A stretch of 64,000 nt of DNA from Pseudomonadales bacterium (GTDB lineage Bacteria; Pseudomonadota; Gammaproteobacteria; Pseudomonadales; Pseudohongiellaceae): contig JAJDSZ010000129.1 in the NCBI GenBank assembly GCA_022827425.1, positions 27,084-91,083 on the forward strand, in the 5' to 3' direction. Under the pieces are notes generated by a model. That model was given only the letters and a program-made list of their open reading frames with translations, was not told where the DNA came from and did no database searches. How positions within the stretch are numbered: the first letter of the stretch is position 1; each line of letters begins with the position of its first letter. Position numbers and translations under genes: made by a program. Shown piece after piece: positions 51,759 to 60,178 of the stretch.

Positions 51759-52412
51759 ATGATGAACAAGAATCTGGCCGACAATCGCAGCATCCTGCCG
51801 CTTTCCCTGCTCGGTTACATCGTCTCGGCGCTGCTGTGGATATCGATCGGCCTGGTCATGCGCGCGGTCGTGGTCGGCGGTGGGGCGGATCCGCTGGCGC
51901 AACCCGACGACGCAGCCTCGACATTTCTGGCGATGTTCGCCAGCCCGCTACTCGCCGGCATCGTTTTCGCCGCGCTGTTCGCGGCGATCATCCACGATAT
52001 TCCCCGCGCAGTGCGCGGCCGGCCGGTAGACAACGAATTGTTCTGGGCGCGCGTGATCACCGTGGTTCTGGCGGTGGTCGCAGCAGGCTTCGCGCTGTTC
52101 TCGTACTATCGCGACGCCACCCTGGTCGCCTTGCTGGGTGCGTTCGGCTGGAGCACTTTCGCTGCCTCGCTGTTCCCGGTACTCGCCATCGGCCTGAACT
52201 GGAAGCGCGCCACCGCCGCAGGCGCCGTAGCAGCCGTGGTGAGCGCCCTGGCAATCAATTTCACCGTCCAGCTCGCCGGCATCACCCTCCCCTGGGGAAT
52301 CTCCGGCGGCCTCGCCGCATTCGTCACTTCGCTACTGCTGTTCTTCGCGGTCTCCTACGCCACCCCGCCACCAAAACTGGCCCGGGACATCGACCGGATG
52401 ATGGATATTTGA
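51759..52412 (+). pseudogene. C-terminal portion of a sodium:solute symporter (SSS) family transporter
   Basis: DDAASTFLAMFASPLLAGIVFAALFAAII...LFWARVITVVLAVVAAGFALFS...LVALLGAFGWSTFAASLFPVLAIGLNWKRATAAGAVAAVVSAL: SSS C-terminal half; N-terminal helices missing. Confidence 0.6.
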
Positions 52413-52480
52413 CTGATTCCTGTTGTAATCGGGGCATGGGCCGATCAACATCTGTACGGGACAGCGATTCGACACGGCAG

Positions 52481-52512
52481 CAGAGGAGCCCGGGCGTCCC
52501 GTCGCTCCTCTG
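52481..52512. terminator. Hairpin at left edge of the accessory operon
   Basis: CAGAGGAGC...GCTCCTCTG, 9-bp stem. Confidence 0.4.
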
Positions 52513-52626
52513 AGACGGATCGAGCTATTTTCCGCCTTTTCTTGGCTAATCGGTGAACATGCGTATACCATTTGGTGGCACACCCAGATTTTTCGATAAT
52601 CTCGCGGATTGGAGCCGCAACAGGAT

Positions 52627-53790
52627 ATGACAGAGCCTGCCCTCGCAATTTCGATCTCAGACCTGCCCTCACGCCTTGAGGGCATAAAGGATGTCATTCG
52701 CTCCGAGTATCTGGAGGCGCACGGCTATCCTTGGATCGTTGCGTACTCGGGCGGCAAGGATTCTACATTGCTGCTCCAACTGGTCTGGGAGGTCATAGCG
52801 GACCTCCCGCTGAAGCAGCGAAGCCGCCAGATTCTGGTAGTTGGAAACGATACGCTGGTGGAATCACCCCTCGTAATCAATCATCTCCGAAATTCGTTGC
52901 AGCAAATCGATCTTGCGGGAATCCAGTCGGGCCTACCCATCTCAACCGAAGTTACGACGCCATGCATTGATCAGACTTTCTGGGTCAGCGTCATCGGGAG
53001 AGGTTACATACCGCCCACCAGGAATTTTCGCTGGTGTACCGACAGGATGAAGATTTCGCCGACGAACAAGCTGATCGTTCGGCTTACGCAGGAGTTCGGC
53101 GGTGCGATTTTGCTGATCGGCACGAGGCGAGCGGAGTCCGACAATCGCCGGCGTGCGATGAATAATCGAGGCGTTTCTGCCCAGAAATTGAATCCGCAAG
53201 GGTTGATCGAGGGCTGTCAGATGTTCGCGCCGCTGGCTGACTTGGAAGATAACGATGTGTGGATGACGCTCATGCAGCGGAGTCCGCCGTGGGGCGGCAC
53301 CCATCGGCGCTTGATTACCTTGTATCGCAATGCAGGAGGAGGAGAGTGTCCTTTAGTCGTCACGAAGGAGCAGGCGCCTTCCTGCGGTAGCACATCTCCA
53401 CGATTTGGCTGCTGGACCTGCACCGTTGTCCAGAAGGACCGAAGTCTTAAAGGGCTGATAGACTCCGGCCACGGTGAGACGGAAAGACTGGAAGCGCTGT
53501 TCGATTTCAGGGAGTGGCTGCTGGAACTTCGGGAAGACGAGAATAATCGATTACCTGTGCGACGTAATGGAAATGTCGAGCATCGTGAAAACGGGAGTCA
53601 AATCTTGGGACCATTCAAACTCGAGATTCGCAAACTAATTCTCAATAAGTTGCGGGAGCTAGAATCAGAGATAGGTGAACCATTGATTTTGCCTGCAGAA
53701 ATCGATTGTATCGAAGACGTGTGGTGGAGAGACCAAATCAAAGAAGATGCCCGTCAGGCATTGCATCGCAGTCTTGAAGCCGTTGTTTAA
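52627..53790 (+). CDS. DndC/SspD/IbrA-like PAPS-reductase-family sulfurtransferase
   Basis: AYSGGKDSTLLLQLVWE (PP-loop); YIPPTRNFRWCTDRMKISPTNKLI; LIGTRRAESDNRRRAM; CPLVVTKEQAPSCGSTSPRFGCWTCTVVQKDRSLKGLID: characteristic DndC Cys motifs. Confidence 0.88.
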   Translation: MTEPALAISISDLPSRLEGIKDVIRSEYLEAHGYPWIVAYSGGKDSTLLLQLVWEVIADLPLKQRSRQILVVGNDTLVESPLVINHLRNSLQQIDLAGIQSGLPISTEVTTPCIDQTFWVSVIGRGYIPPTRNFRWCTDRMKISPTNKLIVRLTQEFGGAILLIGTRRAESDNRRRAMNNRGVSAQKLNPQGLIEGCQMFAPLADLEDNDVWMTLMQRSPPWGGTHRRLITLYRNAGGGECPLVVTKEQAPSCGSTSPRFGCWTCTVVQKDRSLKGLIDSGHGETERLEALFDFREWLLELREDENNRLPVRRNGNVEHRENGSQILGPFKLEIRKLILNKLRELESEIGEPLILPAEIDCIEDVWWRDQIKEDARQALHRSLEAVV

Positions 53791-53793
53791 TTT

Positions 53794-55581
53794 TTGGATG
53801 ACAAGGATGATTCGTTGAGCGAGACAAAGATCACTTCCGAGGTTTGCCTCGTATCAGAAGTCTTGTGTTCGGGATGCTTTACCGTTCCTTGGCATCAGCG
53901 CTACTATGATTGGAAGGTAGAGCAGGTCGGTGAACTACTCACAGATCTGCACGACGCTGTGGAAGGCGATAAAGCATGCTATTTCGTTGGTTCGATAATG
54001 TTGGTTAGTTCGAGTTTGGCAACTTCCTTGAGGGTCAACGATGGACAGCAACGACTTATTACACTGTCTTTGTTGATCGCAGCCCTTTGTCGCCGTTTTG
54101 AAAAGATGCTGCCTCCAGATAATGCACGTGAGACACGCGGATTGCGTGCCTTGTTCGACGAGCCCGATTACCACATTTTAAAGCTATCTGAAGCCGCCAA
54201 GTACAAACCCAGAATTGAGCCGCCAAGGCGAAACAAGTCCACATATCAGCAGTTGATTCGAGGTCATGACATTGGAACCAATGGAGCTCTCACTTCTGCT
54301 TGGGAAGTCATCGATCTTTTTGTGGGAGCAATGGATCGACGAGCAATCGAGAGTTTTTCAGACTTTGTTATGCAAAAAGTTGAAGTATCGGTGCTCCAGG
54401 TGCCAAGTGATGTAGATGCGAATTCGGTATTCGAGTCTCTAAACGCACGTGGAAAACCTCTGGACGATGTCGACCTGATCCGTAATCGATTGTACTCGTA
54501 TTTCTCAGACCAAGAAGACCCCAATCGAAGGGAAACTATCCATGAAAGACTTGAGTCTCCGGCCGTAGTCTTGGGACCAAGCAATGTACAGGATTATTTT
54601 CGATGCTACCTACAGTGCAGGTATGGGTATCTTCAAAAGAACAGGTTTTATAGAGAGGTCAGACAAAAGATAGAGGGAGCTGCTGAGCAGGATGATCCGC
54701 CTAGCTATGTATACAATCTCATTGACGGTTTGGGTAAGAAAGAAAGCATGCAGTTGTTCCGAACACTAACGTCTTCTAGGCCAGATGTGGCATTGAACAT
54801 AAATCTTCCCAAAATCTCTGGCTACAGAGATATTACTGTATTGCTGAGTGAACTGAAGGATTATAAAGTAACTCAGCCCTTGGTTTTTTCTCTGTTGCAT
54901 CGATTTCTTGAAGAAAAGGACAAGGATATTAAACGCAAGGTTGGCTTAGTGGTTGCGCGTAGTCTAAAAAATCTTACTTCATTTGTGATGAGGACGACGT
55001 TTGTCGCTTCTAAGTTCGAGCCTTCTAAATTCGAGGCGGCGTTTTCGAATTTTGCTATGGATGTCTTCAGGGGAACTGACTTCCAATCGCTCGATATCTA
55101 TGAGGGACTTGCTGGAACGGATGAATATGAAGTGATTGATAACGTGAGATTTATACGTCGCATGACAGATATGGAGATACGCACCAATGCTAAAGCTCTA
55201 CGATTCTTGTTTGGCATAAACTCCAAGCATCAACTTGGTTCTGATGTTTTTAGGCGAGACCACTGTACCGTTGAACATGTATTGCCGCAATCCGATCAAC
55301 ATTGGTCTGATTGGAAGGCATTTTCGGAAGAACAAGCGAAAGAGTGCATCTATCGCACTGGCAACATGGTAATTTTGACAAAAAGGGAAAATCGCTCAAA
55401 CGAAGAATTTAATAAAAGTTTTCTAGCTAAAGCGGATTTTTACAAGGACAGTGCATTAAGTATGCCGAGATTAGTTGCCGAGAATCATGATGAATGGACG
55501 CCCGGGATTGTAGAGAAAAGATCCAAGGCACTTGCAAAGGAGGCGGCATCAGTCTGGCAATTTTCACCAAGCAAAGCGTAG
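53794..55581 (+). CDS. DUF262 + DUF1524 protein (GmrSD/SspE-like putative restriction nuclease)
   Basis: TTG start; CFTVPWHQRYYDWKVEQVGELLTDLHDAVEGDKACYFVGSIMLV...RVNDGQQRLITLSLLIAAL (DGQQR motif); C-terminal DHCTVEHVLPQSDQHW...CIYRTGNMVILTKRENRSNEEFNKSFLAKADFYKDSAL (HNH-like DUF1524). Confidence 0.85.
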   Translation: MDDKDDSLSETKITSEVCLVSEVLCSGCFTVPWHQRYYDWKVEQVGELLTDLHDAVEGDKACYFVGSIMLVSSSLATSLRVNDGQQRLITLSLLIAALCRRFEKMLPPDNARETRGLRALFDEPDYHILKLSEAAKYKPRIEPPRRNKSTYQQLIRGHDIGTNGALTSAWEVIDLFVGAMDRRAIESFSDFVMQKVEVSVLQVPSDVDANSVFESLNARGKPLDDVDLIRNRLYSYFSDQEDPNRRETIHERLESPAVVLGPSNVQDYFRCYLQCRYGYLQKNRFYREVRQKIEGAAEQDDPPSYVYNLIDGLGKKESMQLFRTLTSSRPDVALNINLPKISGYRDITVLLSELKDYKVTQPLVFSLLHRFLEEKDKDIKRKVGLVVARSLKNLTSFVMRTTFVASKFEPSKFEAAFSNFAMDVFRGTDFQSLDIYEGLAGTDEYEVIDNVRFIRRMTDMEIRTNAKALRFLFGINSKHQLGSDVFRRDHCTVEHVLPQSDQHWSDWKAFSEEQAKECIYRTGNMVILTKRENRSNEEFNKSFLAKADFYKDSALSMPRLVAENHDEWTPGIVEKRSKALAKEAASVWQFSPSKA

Positions 55582-55602
55582 CTTCCTATAGAGCCCGGTC
55601 GG

Positions 55603-56994
55603 ATGAACGAAACATTGGAACTTCGACACCAGGCTGAGGACATGCTCGGTGTCCCGAGTAGATTGCATGATTACCAATGGGAGGGTGTGTCCTTCCTCTT
55701 TCGCTCAAACGCAGCGCTACTTGCTGACGAAATGGGATTGGGCAAGACGGTCCAAGCCTCAGTCGCCTTGGCCCTCTTGCTGAACGCGAAGAATGATATC
55801 AGGCGCTCACTCATCGTTGCCCCTGCATCGCTGATTACCAACTGGATGTCGGAACTGGATATTTGGGCACCATCCCTTGCGGTTCGACGCCTGCAAGGAG
55901 ATATTCGTGACCGTGAAGCTCTGTACATGCTTCCTGTTCCAGTGTTGGTTGGCTCCTACGAACAAATCAGGCAAGATGGTCTTGATCGGATTCCAGCCGA
56001 CACGTTCGATATAGTTATTCTTGACGAAGCCCAGCGCATAAAGAACAAGTACTCCCGGACATCATTGGCCTGCCGTTTACTCCCGCGAAAGCACTCTTGG
56101 GCGCTATCCGCCACTCCGCTCGAGAACGATCCGGATGATGTGGCCTCAATTCTTGGATTTTTAAACCCATCCTTACCAACGGACCTCTCAAATACGAAAC
56201 TTTCGTCAACGCTAAGTTCAATGATGCTGCGTAGAAGGAAACAGGAGGTAAGGGGGGAACTTCCTCCAGTCATCATTCAGGACATGAAGTTGGAATTGCT
56301 ATCTCCACAGAGAGTTGCCTATGATCAATTGTGGGTGGAGCGGGAGAATGCCGCCAGGGCAGACGCCGAGAGTTCTGCGGCTGTATTGCTGGGGCTAATA
56401 ACTCGCCTTAAGATTGCTTGCAATTTTGACCCTGATAGCAATACGTCTTCCAAGCTGGACGCATTGAAGGAGGTTTGTGAAGGTATGGGGTCAAACGCTC
56501 GCGTACTGGTTTTCTCGCAGTTCGTCGAGACCTTGAAATGGCTGTCTGCGCGGATTAGCATTCCTGGTGATTTCATCACGGGCTCAATGTCGATCGAAGA
56601 GCGGCAGAAAGCCATAGAGAGGTTCAAAACTGGCAGGTCGCCCCGAATCCTATTCATCTCATTGAGGGCCGGCGGCGTGGGATTGAATCTGGGAGAGGCG
56701 TCACATGTTGTAATGTTTGACAGGTGGTGGAACCCGGCTGTCGAGATGCAAGCGATCTACCGTGCACATAGGTTTGATCGGGAAGAGCCGCTACACGTTG
56801 TCCGATTTTTGGTGGTGGATACGATAGAAGATCGTATTGCCAGCATCTTGGACAGCAAAGAGGAAATGTTCAGCGATATTGTTGAATCCGCCGAAACCGC
56901 CTCTCGCGGTTTCTCTATACAGGAGTTGATGCATATCCTCGAACTCTCTGGAAGCGACAAGATTTCAACTACAGAAAGGCAGGAGGAAAATTAA
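55603..56994 (+). CDS. Compact SNF2-family helicase/translocase
   Basis: LHDYQWEGVSFLFRSNAALLADEMGLGKTVQASVALALLL; FDIVILDEAQRIKN; WALSATPLEND; FISLRAGGVGLNLGEASHVVMFDRWWNPAVEMQAIYRAHRFDREEPLHVVRFLVVDTIEDRI. Confidence 0.93.
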   Translation: MNETLELRHQAEDMLGVPSRLHDYQWEGVSFLFRSNAALLADEMGLGKTVQASVALALLLNAKNDIRRSLIVAPASLITNWMSELDIWAPSLAVRRLQGDIRDREALYMLPVPVLVGSYEQIRQDGLDRIPADTFDIVILDEAQRIKNKYSRTSLACRLLPRKHSWALSATPLENDPDDVASILGFLNPSLPTDLSNTKLSSTLSSMMLRRRKQEVRGELPPVIIQDMKLELLSPQRVAYDQLWVERENAARADAESSAAVLLGLITRLKIACNFDPDSNTSSKLDALKEVCEGMGSNARVLVFSQFVETLKWLSARISIPGDFITGSMSIEERQKAIERFKTGRSPRILFISLRAGGVGLNLGEASHVVMFDRWWNPAVEMQAIYRAHRFDREEPLHVVRFLVVDTIEDRIASILDSKEEMFSDIVESAETASRGFSIQELMHILELSGSDKISTTERQEEN

Positions 56995-56998
56995 GGAA

Positions 56999-57826
56999 AT
57001 GGCAAAAATCGTGGAGTATCGAGAAATTCCCTTGGACGATTTAACGATTAGCAAGGGACAAGTACGGACACAAAACACTGGGCAAGAGATCGACGAGTTA
57101 GCTAGAAGCATTGAAACTCAGGGTCTTTTGCAACCCATTGTTGTTTGCCAAGCTCGGGAGGAAGGCAAGTGGGAGATTTTAACTGGGCAAAGACGCTTTC
57201 TGGCTCATAAGCACTTAAGAAAGGAAAGAATTTCAGCTGCTGTGCTGGATGAGCGGGTCGATGAAGGGCAAGCGAAAGCAATCTCCATTACGGAAAACTT
57301 GATTCGGCGGCAGCTTACTGGGAAAGAGCTGAAGGATGGGGTTCTGTTTCTGTACAACATCTATGGGACTGTCAAAGAGGTAGCAGAAGCCACAGGTCTG
57401 CCTAGAAATAAAATCTCTGAGTACATTAAGTACCCAAGGCTGCTCAAGGAACTAAAAGGCCTGGTTGATGATGGTGTCGTCGATGTTAATGTGGCGGTAA
57501 AGGCACAAGATGCAGCAAGCGATGACGAAGGAGTGGCTGATCCGGAGGTAGCCGTCCAGTTAGCCAAGGAGATGGCTCCGATGACCGGGGTTCAGCGGAA
57601 AAAGGTACATAAGGAAATCAAAGACCACCCCGAACGCAACATGGACGATGTAATTGAGCGAGCAAAAACAGGATCTAAGGTAGTGCAGGTCATCGCAACC
57701 GTATCTAATGACGTTCATGCAGCGATTCAGCAAGTAGCCAAGGAAGAAGGAGAAAACCAAGACGACACGGTGGCTCTTCTTATCGAAGAGGCTCTAATTG
57801 ATCGTGGAGCCTTGGAAGGAAGCTAG
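56999..57826 (+). CDS. ParB/Srx-fold (ParB-like nuclease domain + HTH) protein
   Basis: EYREIPLDDLTISKGQVRTQNTGQEIDELARSIETQGLLQPIVVCQAREEGKWEILTGQRRFLAHKHL...AKAISITENLIRRQLTGKELKDGVLFLYNIYGTVKEVAEATGLPRNKISEYI. Confidence 0.85.
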   Translation: MAKIVEYREIPLDDLTISKGQVRTQNTGQEIDELARSIETQGLLQPIVVCQAREEGKWEILTGQRRFLAHKHLRKERISAAVLDERVDEGQAKAISITENLIRRQLTGKELKDGVLFLYNIYGTVKEVAEATGLPRNKISEYIKYPRLLKELKGLVDDGVVDVNVAVKAQDAASDDEGVADPEVAVQLAKEMAPMTGVQRKKVHKEIKDHPERNMDDVIERAKTGSKVVQVIATVSNDVHAAIQQVAKEEGENQDDTVALLIEEALIDRGALEGS

Positions 57827-57829
57827 ATC

Positions 57830-58552
57830 ATGCTTGCTGGGCTAAACGCATTGGAGCTTGGCCGTCTTCGTATGTCTCTGGGATATGGGACACACAAGAA
57901 AGGTCGACCTCTGTCTCCGATTGAGGTAGGAGAACTTCTGAGAAAGGCTCGCTTGGAAGGTATGTCACTTCAAGACTGTGCTAAAGCAGTCCAACTCGAT
58001 GGTACAGGACATATAGGGAGGTTCTTGACAATCCTCGAACTTCCGGAAGATTTGCAGCATCTGATCGGATGGGGCGCGGAAAAGAATTTTATTGGATTTA
58101 CCGCCGCATTCGAATTAACAAACCTAGGTAATGCTGAAGAGCAGCGAGTTGTAGCTGGCACTATTTTGTCCAATGGACTAACCAGTAAGGAAATACGACA
58201 GATAGCGCAACTCCGCAATCGATCTGATAAGAATATTGGTCAATGCATTAAAGAAATACTTGGCATGCGCCAACAAGTTACAAAGCGATTCGTATTTGTT
58301 GGTTCGATGTCATTGGAAACCGAATCGAATCTGGCAAAAAAGACTCAATCTGCCAGAGATCTAATTTTGGCTTCCGCAATAGGAGGTCTTGGAATCAGAA
58401 GCGCGACCGGTCGTCTCGGCCCCAAGCTGTTCACGCTTGTGGGTAACGAGGACTTTAATGCCTCAATGCAAGAAATTGGTAAAGAGAACATAGAGGCAAG
58501 GATCAGAGCGCTCGTATCAAAGGCACTGGAGAATGGTTTGCCCGAGAGTTGA
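57830..58552 (+). CDS. ParB-HTH-like DNA-binding protein lacking an N-terminal ParB nuclease domain
   Basis: SPIEVGELLRKARLEGMSLQDCAKAVQLDGTGHIGRFLTILELPEDLQHLIGWGAEKNFIGFTAAFELTNLGNAEEQRVVAGTILSNGLTSKEIRQIAQL resembles the ParB central HTH. Confidence 0.5.
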   Translation: MLAGLNALELGRLRMSLGYGTHKKGRPLSPIEVGELLRKARLEGMSLQDCAKAVQLDGTGHIGRFLTILELPEDLQHLIGWGAEKNFIGFTAAFELTNLGNAEEQRVVAGTILSNGLTSKEIRQIAQLRNRSDKNIGQCIKEILGMRQQVTKRFVFVGSMSLETESNLAKKTQSARDLILASAIGGLGIRSATGRLGPKLFTLVGNEDFNASMQEIGKENIEARIRALVSKALENGLPES

Positions 58553-59555
58553 TGTATTCAACAATGGTGCAGTGCGCCTTGGTTCTAATCTGGTCTGCGA
58601 TGGTTACGCGGAAGGATTCGATTTTCGTGTTCAAACTCATATTCATGATGATCACATGAGTGACTTTAACAAAAGTAAAGGATTGCAGGACATTCTTATG
58701 AGCAGGGAAACCAAGTCACTACTAATCTCGGAATCAAATCCGGACCTTGAATATCGAGACAATGTTATTGCATTAAGGTGGGGAGACGAGATAGCGCTTG
58801 AAGACGGAACCAAGGTCACACTGTTTCGGTCGGGTCATATGCTTGGATCAGCGCAGATGTTAGTTGAACATTCAGATGGAATTCGTAGCGGGTATTCTGG
58901 CGATTTCGCATGGCCAATTGAGGAAATAATCCAAGTTGATGAGTTGGTTATTGATAGCACTTATGGTAATCCAGCGAGCATTAGAAAATACTCGCAAGGC
59001 GAAGCTGAAAGTCGCTTAGTCGAAATTGTTTCTCAACGATTACGTCATGGCTCTGTTCATGTAAACGCCTATAGAGGAACAATTGAGCGAGTCTTGCATG
59101 TGCTTTCGAGTAATGTAAATGTTCCGATTCTGGGTAGTAAGAGGTTAAGTCAAGAAGTATCAGTATATCAGGAGAATGGGTTTGGAGTTGGCACTATCAC
59201 GCGAATTGACTCGGAGGAAGGGCGACTTGCCCTGCAGAATGGCTCATACATACGCCTGTACGCGAAAGGTGATGGTTTTCAAAACGAACTTGTTGAAGAA
59301 ACGAGCATATCATGTAGCGCGTTTATGACTCGACTAGACGATCCAGTCGTGGAATTTTCAGAACGAGCCTATAGAGTAGCACTTTCGAATCATGCGGATT
59401 TCGAGGGCACCATTGAATACATAAGAGCAACCGGCGCAGTAAAAGTAATTACCGATAACACAAGAAGCCATGGAGTTGACTTGGCTATTGCCATTAACAG
59501 CAGTATTAATGGTGTTTACGCTGAGCCTTCATCGAATCTTCCGTATATCACATAG
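58533..59555 (+). CDS. Metallo-beta-lactamase-fold nuclease, beta-CASP/exonuclease-like
   Basis: FRVQTHIHDDHMSDF (HxHxDH); FRSGHMLGSAQMLVEHSDGIRSGYSGDF; LVIDSTYGNP; ALSNHADFEGTIEYIRATGAVKVITDNTRSHG. Confidence 0.8.
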   Translation: MVCPRVDVFNNGAVRLGSNLVCDGYAEGFDFRVQTHIHDDHMSDFNKSKGLQDILMSRETKSLLISESNPDLEYRDNVIALRWGDEIALEDGTKVTLFRSGHMLGSAQMLVEHSDGIRSGYSGDFAWPIEEIIQVDELVIDSTYGNPASIRKYSQGEAESRLVEIVSQRLRHGSVHVNAYRGTIERVLHVLSSNVNVPILGSKRLSQEVSVYQENGFGVGTITRIDSEEGRLALQNGSYIRLYAKGDGFQNELVEETSISCSAFMTRLDDPVVEFSERAYRVALSNHADFEGTIEYIRATGAVKVITDNTRSHGVDLAIAINSSINGVYAEPSSNLPYIT

Positions 59556-59563
59556 AGGAAACA

Positions 59564-59914
59564 ATGGAAAATTATTGGAATGCGATATTGTTCTGTATAC
59601 TTGTGATAGCTCTATTCTTTACAGTGCGAGGGAACATAAAATTTGACCTTAATGAGTATTTAAAAGATCGCCGAAAAAACAAGAAGCAGCGTGTTCGAAC
59701 GCTTTGCCCTCACATGGATGTAACAAGGGATGAGAAGGGGTCATTACAGTTTCGTAGTTCTTACATTCCAAATCTCGGCGGGATTGGTTGGACATGCCGA
59801 ACTTGTGGGTCAGAAACTACTGACGAGTTTTACATAAAGGAGACCTTGAAGTATTGGGTAAACAATCCAAAAGAGTACGAAAAGCGCAGAAAGAAGATGA
59901 TAAAATTAGCATGA
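59564..59914 (+). CDS. Small membrane-anchored zinc-ribbon-like protein
   Basis: TM NAILFCILVIALFFTV; candidate metal ligands CPHMD and CRTCGSE. Confidence 0.5.
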   Translation: MENYWNAILFCILVIALFFTVRGNIKFDLNEYLKDRRKNKKQRVRTLCPHMDVTRDEKGSLQFRSSYIPNLGGIGWTCRTCGSETTDEFYIKETLKYWVNNPKEYEKRRKKMIKLA

Positions 59915-60178
59915 TTTAGTTCCTATCCTCTTGCTAATAAAGTCAGATGAAAGAACTCCTTTGAGTGCAACAAATGATGTTCTTCGGATCGTAGGCTGGA
60001 CTCGTCGAATTCCCTGAACAAACGAACATAGTCTCGTACTCTACCCTGATCAATGGCGAGCCATTCGCATGCCCCCTCCAGACGTGCGTATGCCATGAGC
60101 ATACGCCGGTCGCATCTGCCGAGCGAGCCCCTGTATTCTCCCGGCATACGCTTGTCTTGCCTTCCGCAGGCTTCCATC

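Noticed and set aside
59923-60177. 84-aa - strand ORF after the halogenase-cluster gene
   Set aside because: No family motif and sits at the junction between accessory blocks; contains small hairpins (GTATGCCATGAGCATAC). A group II intron-like end was considered, but domain V could not be identified.
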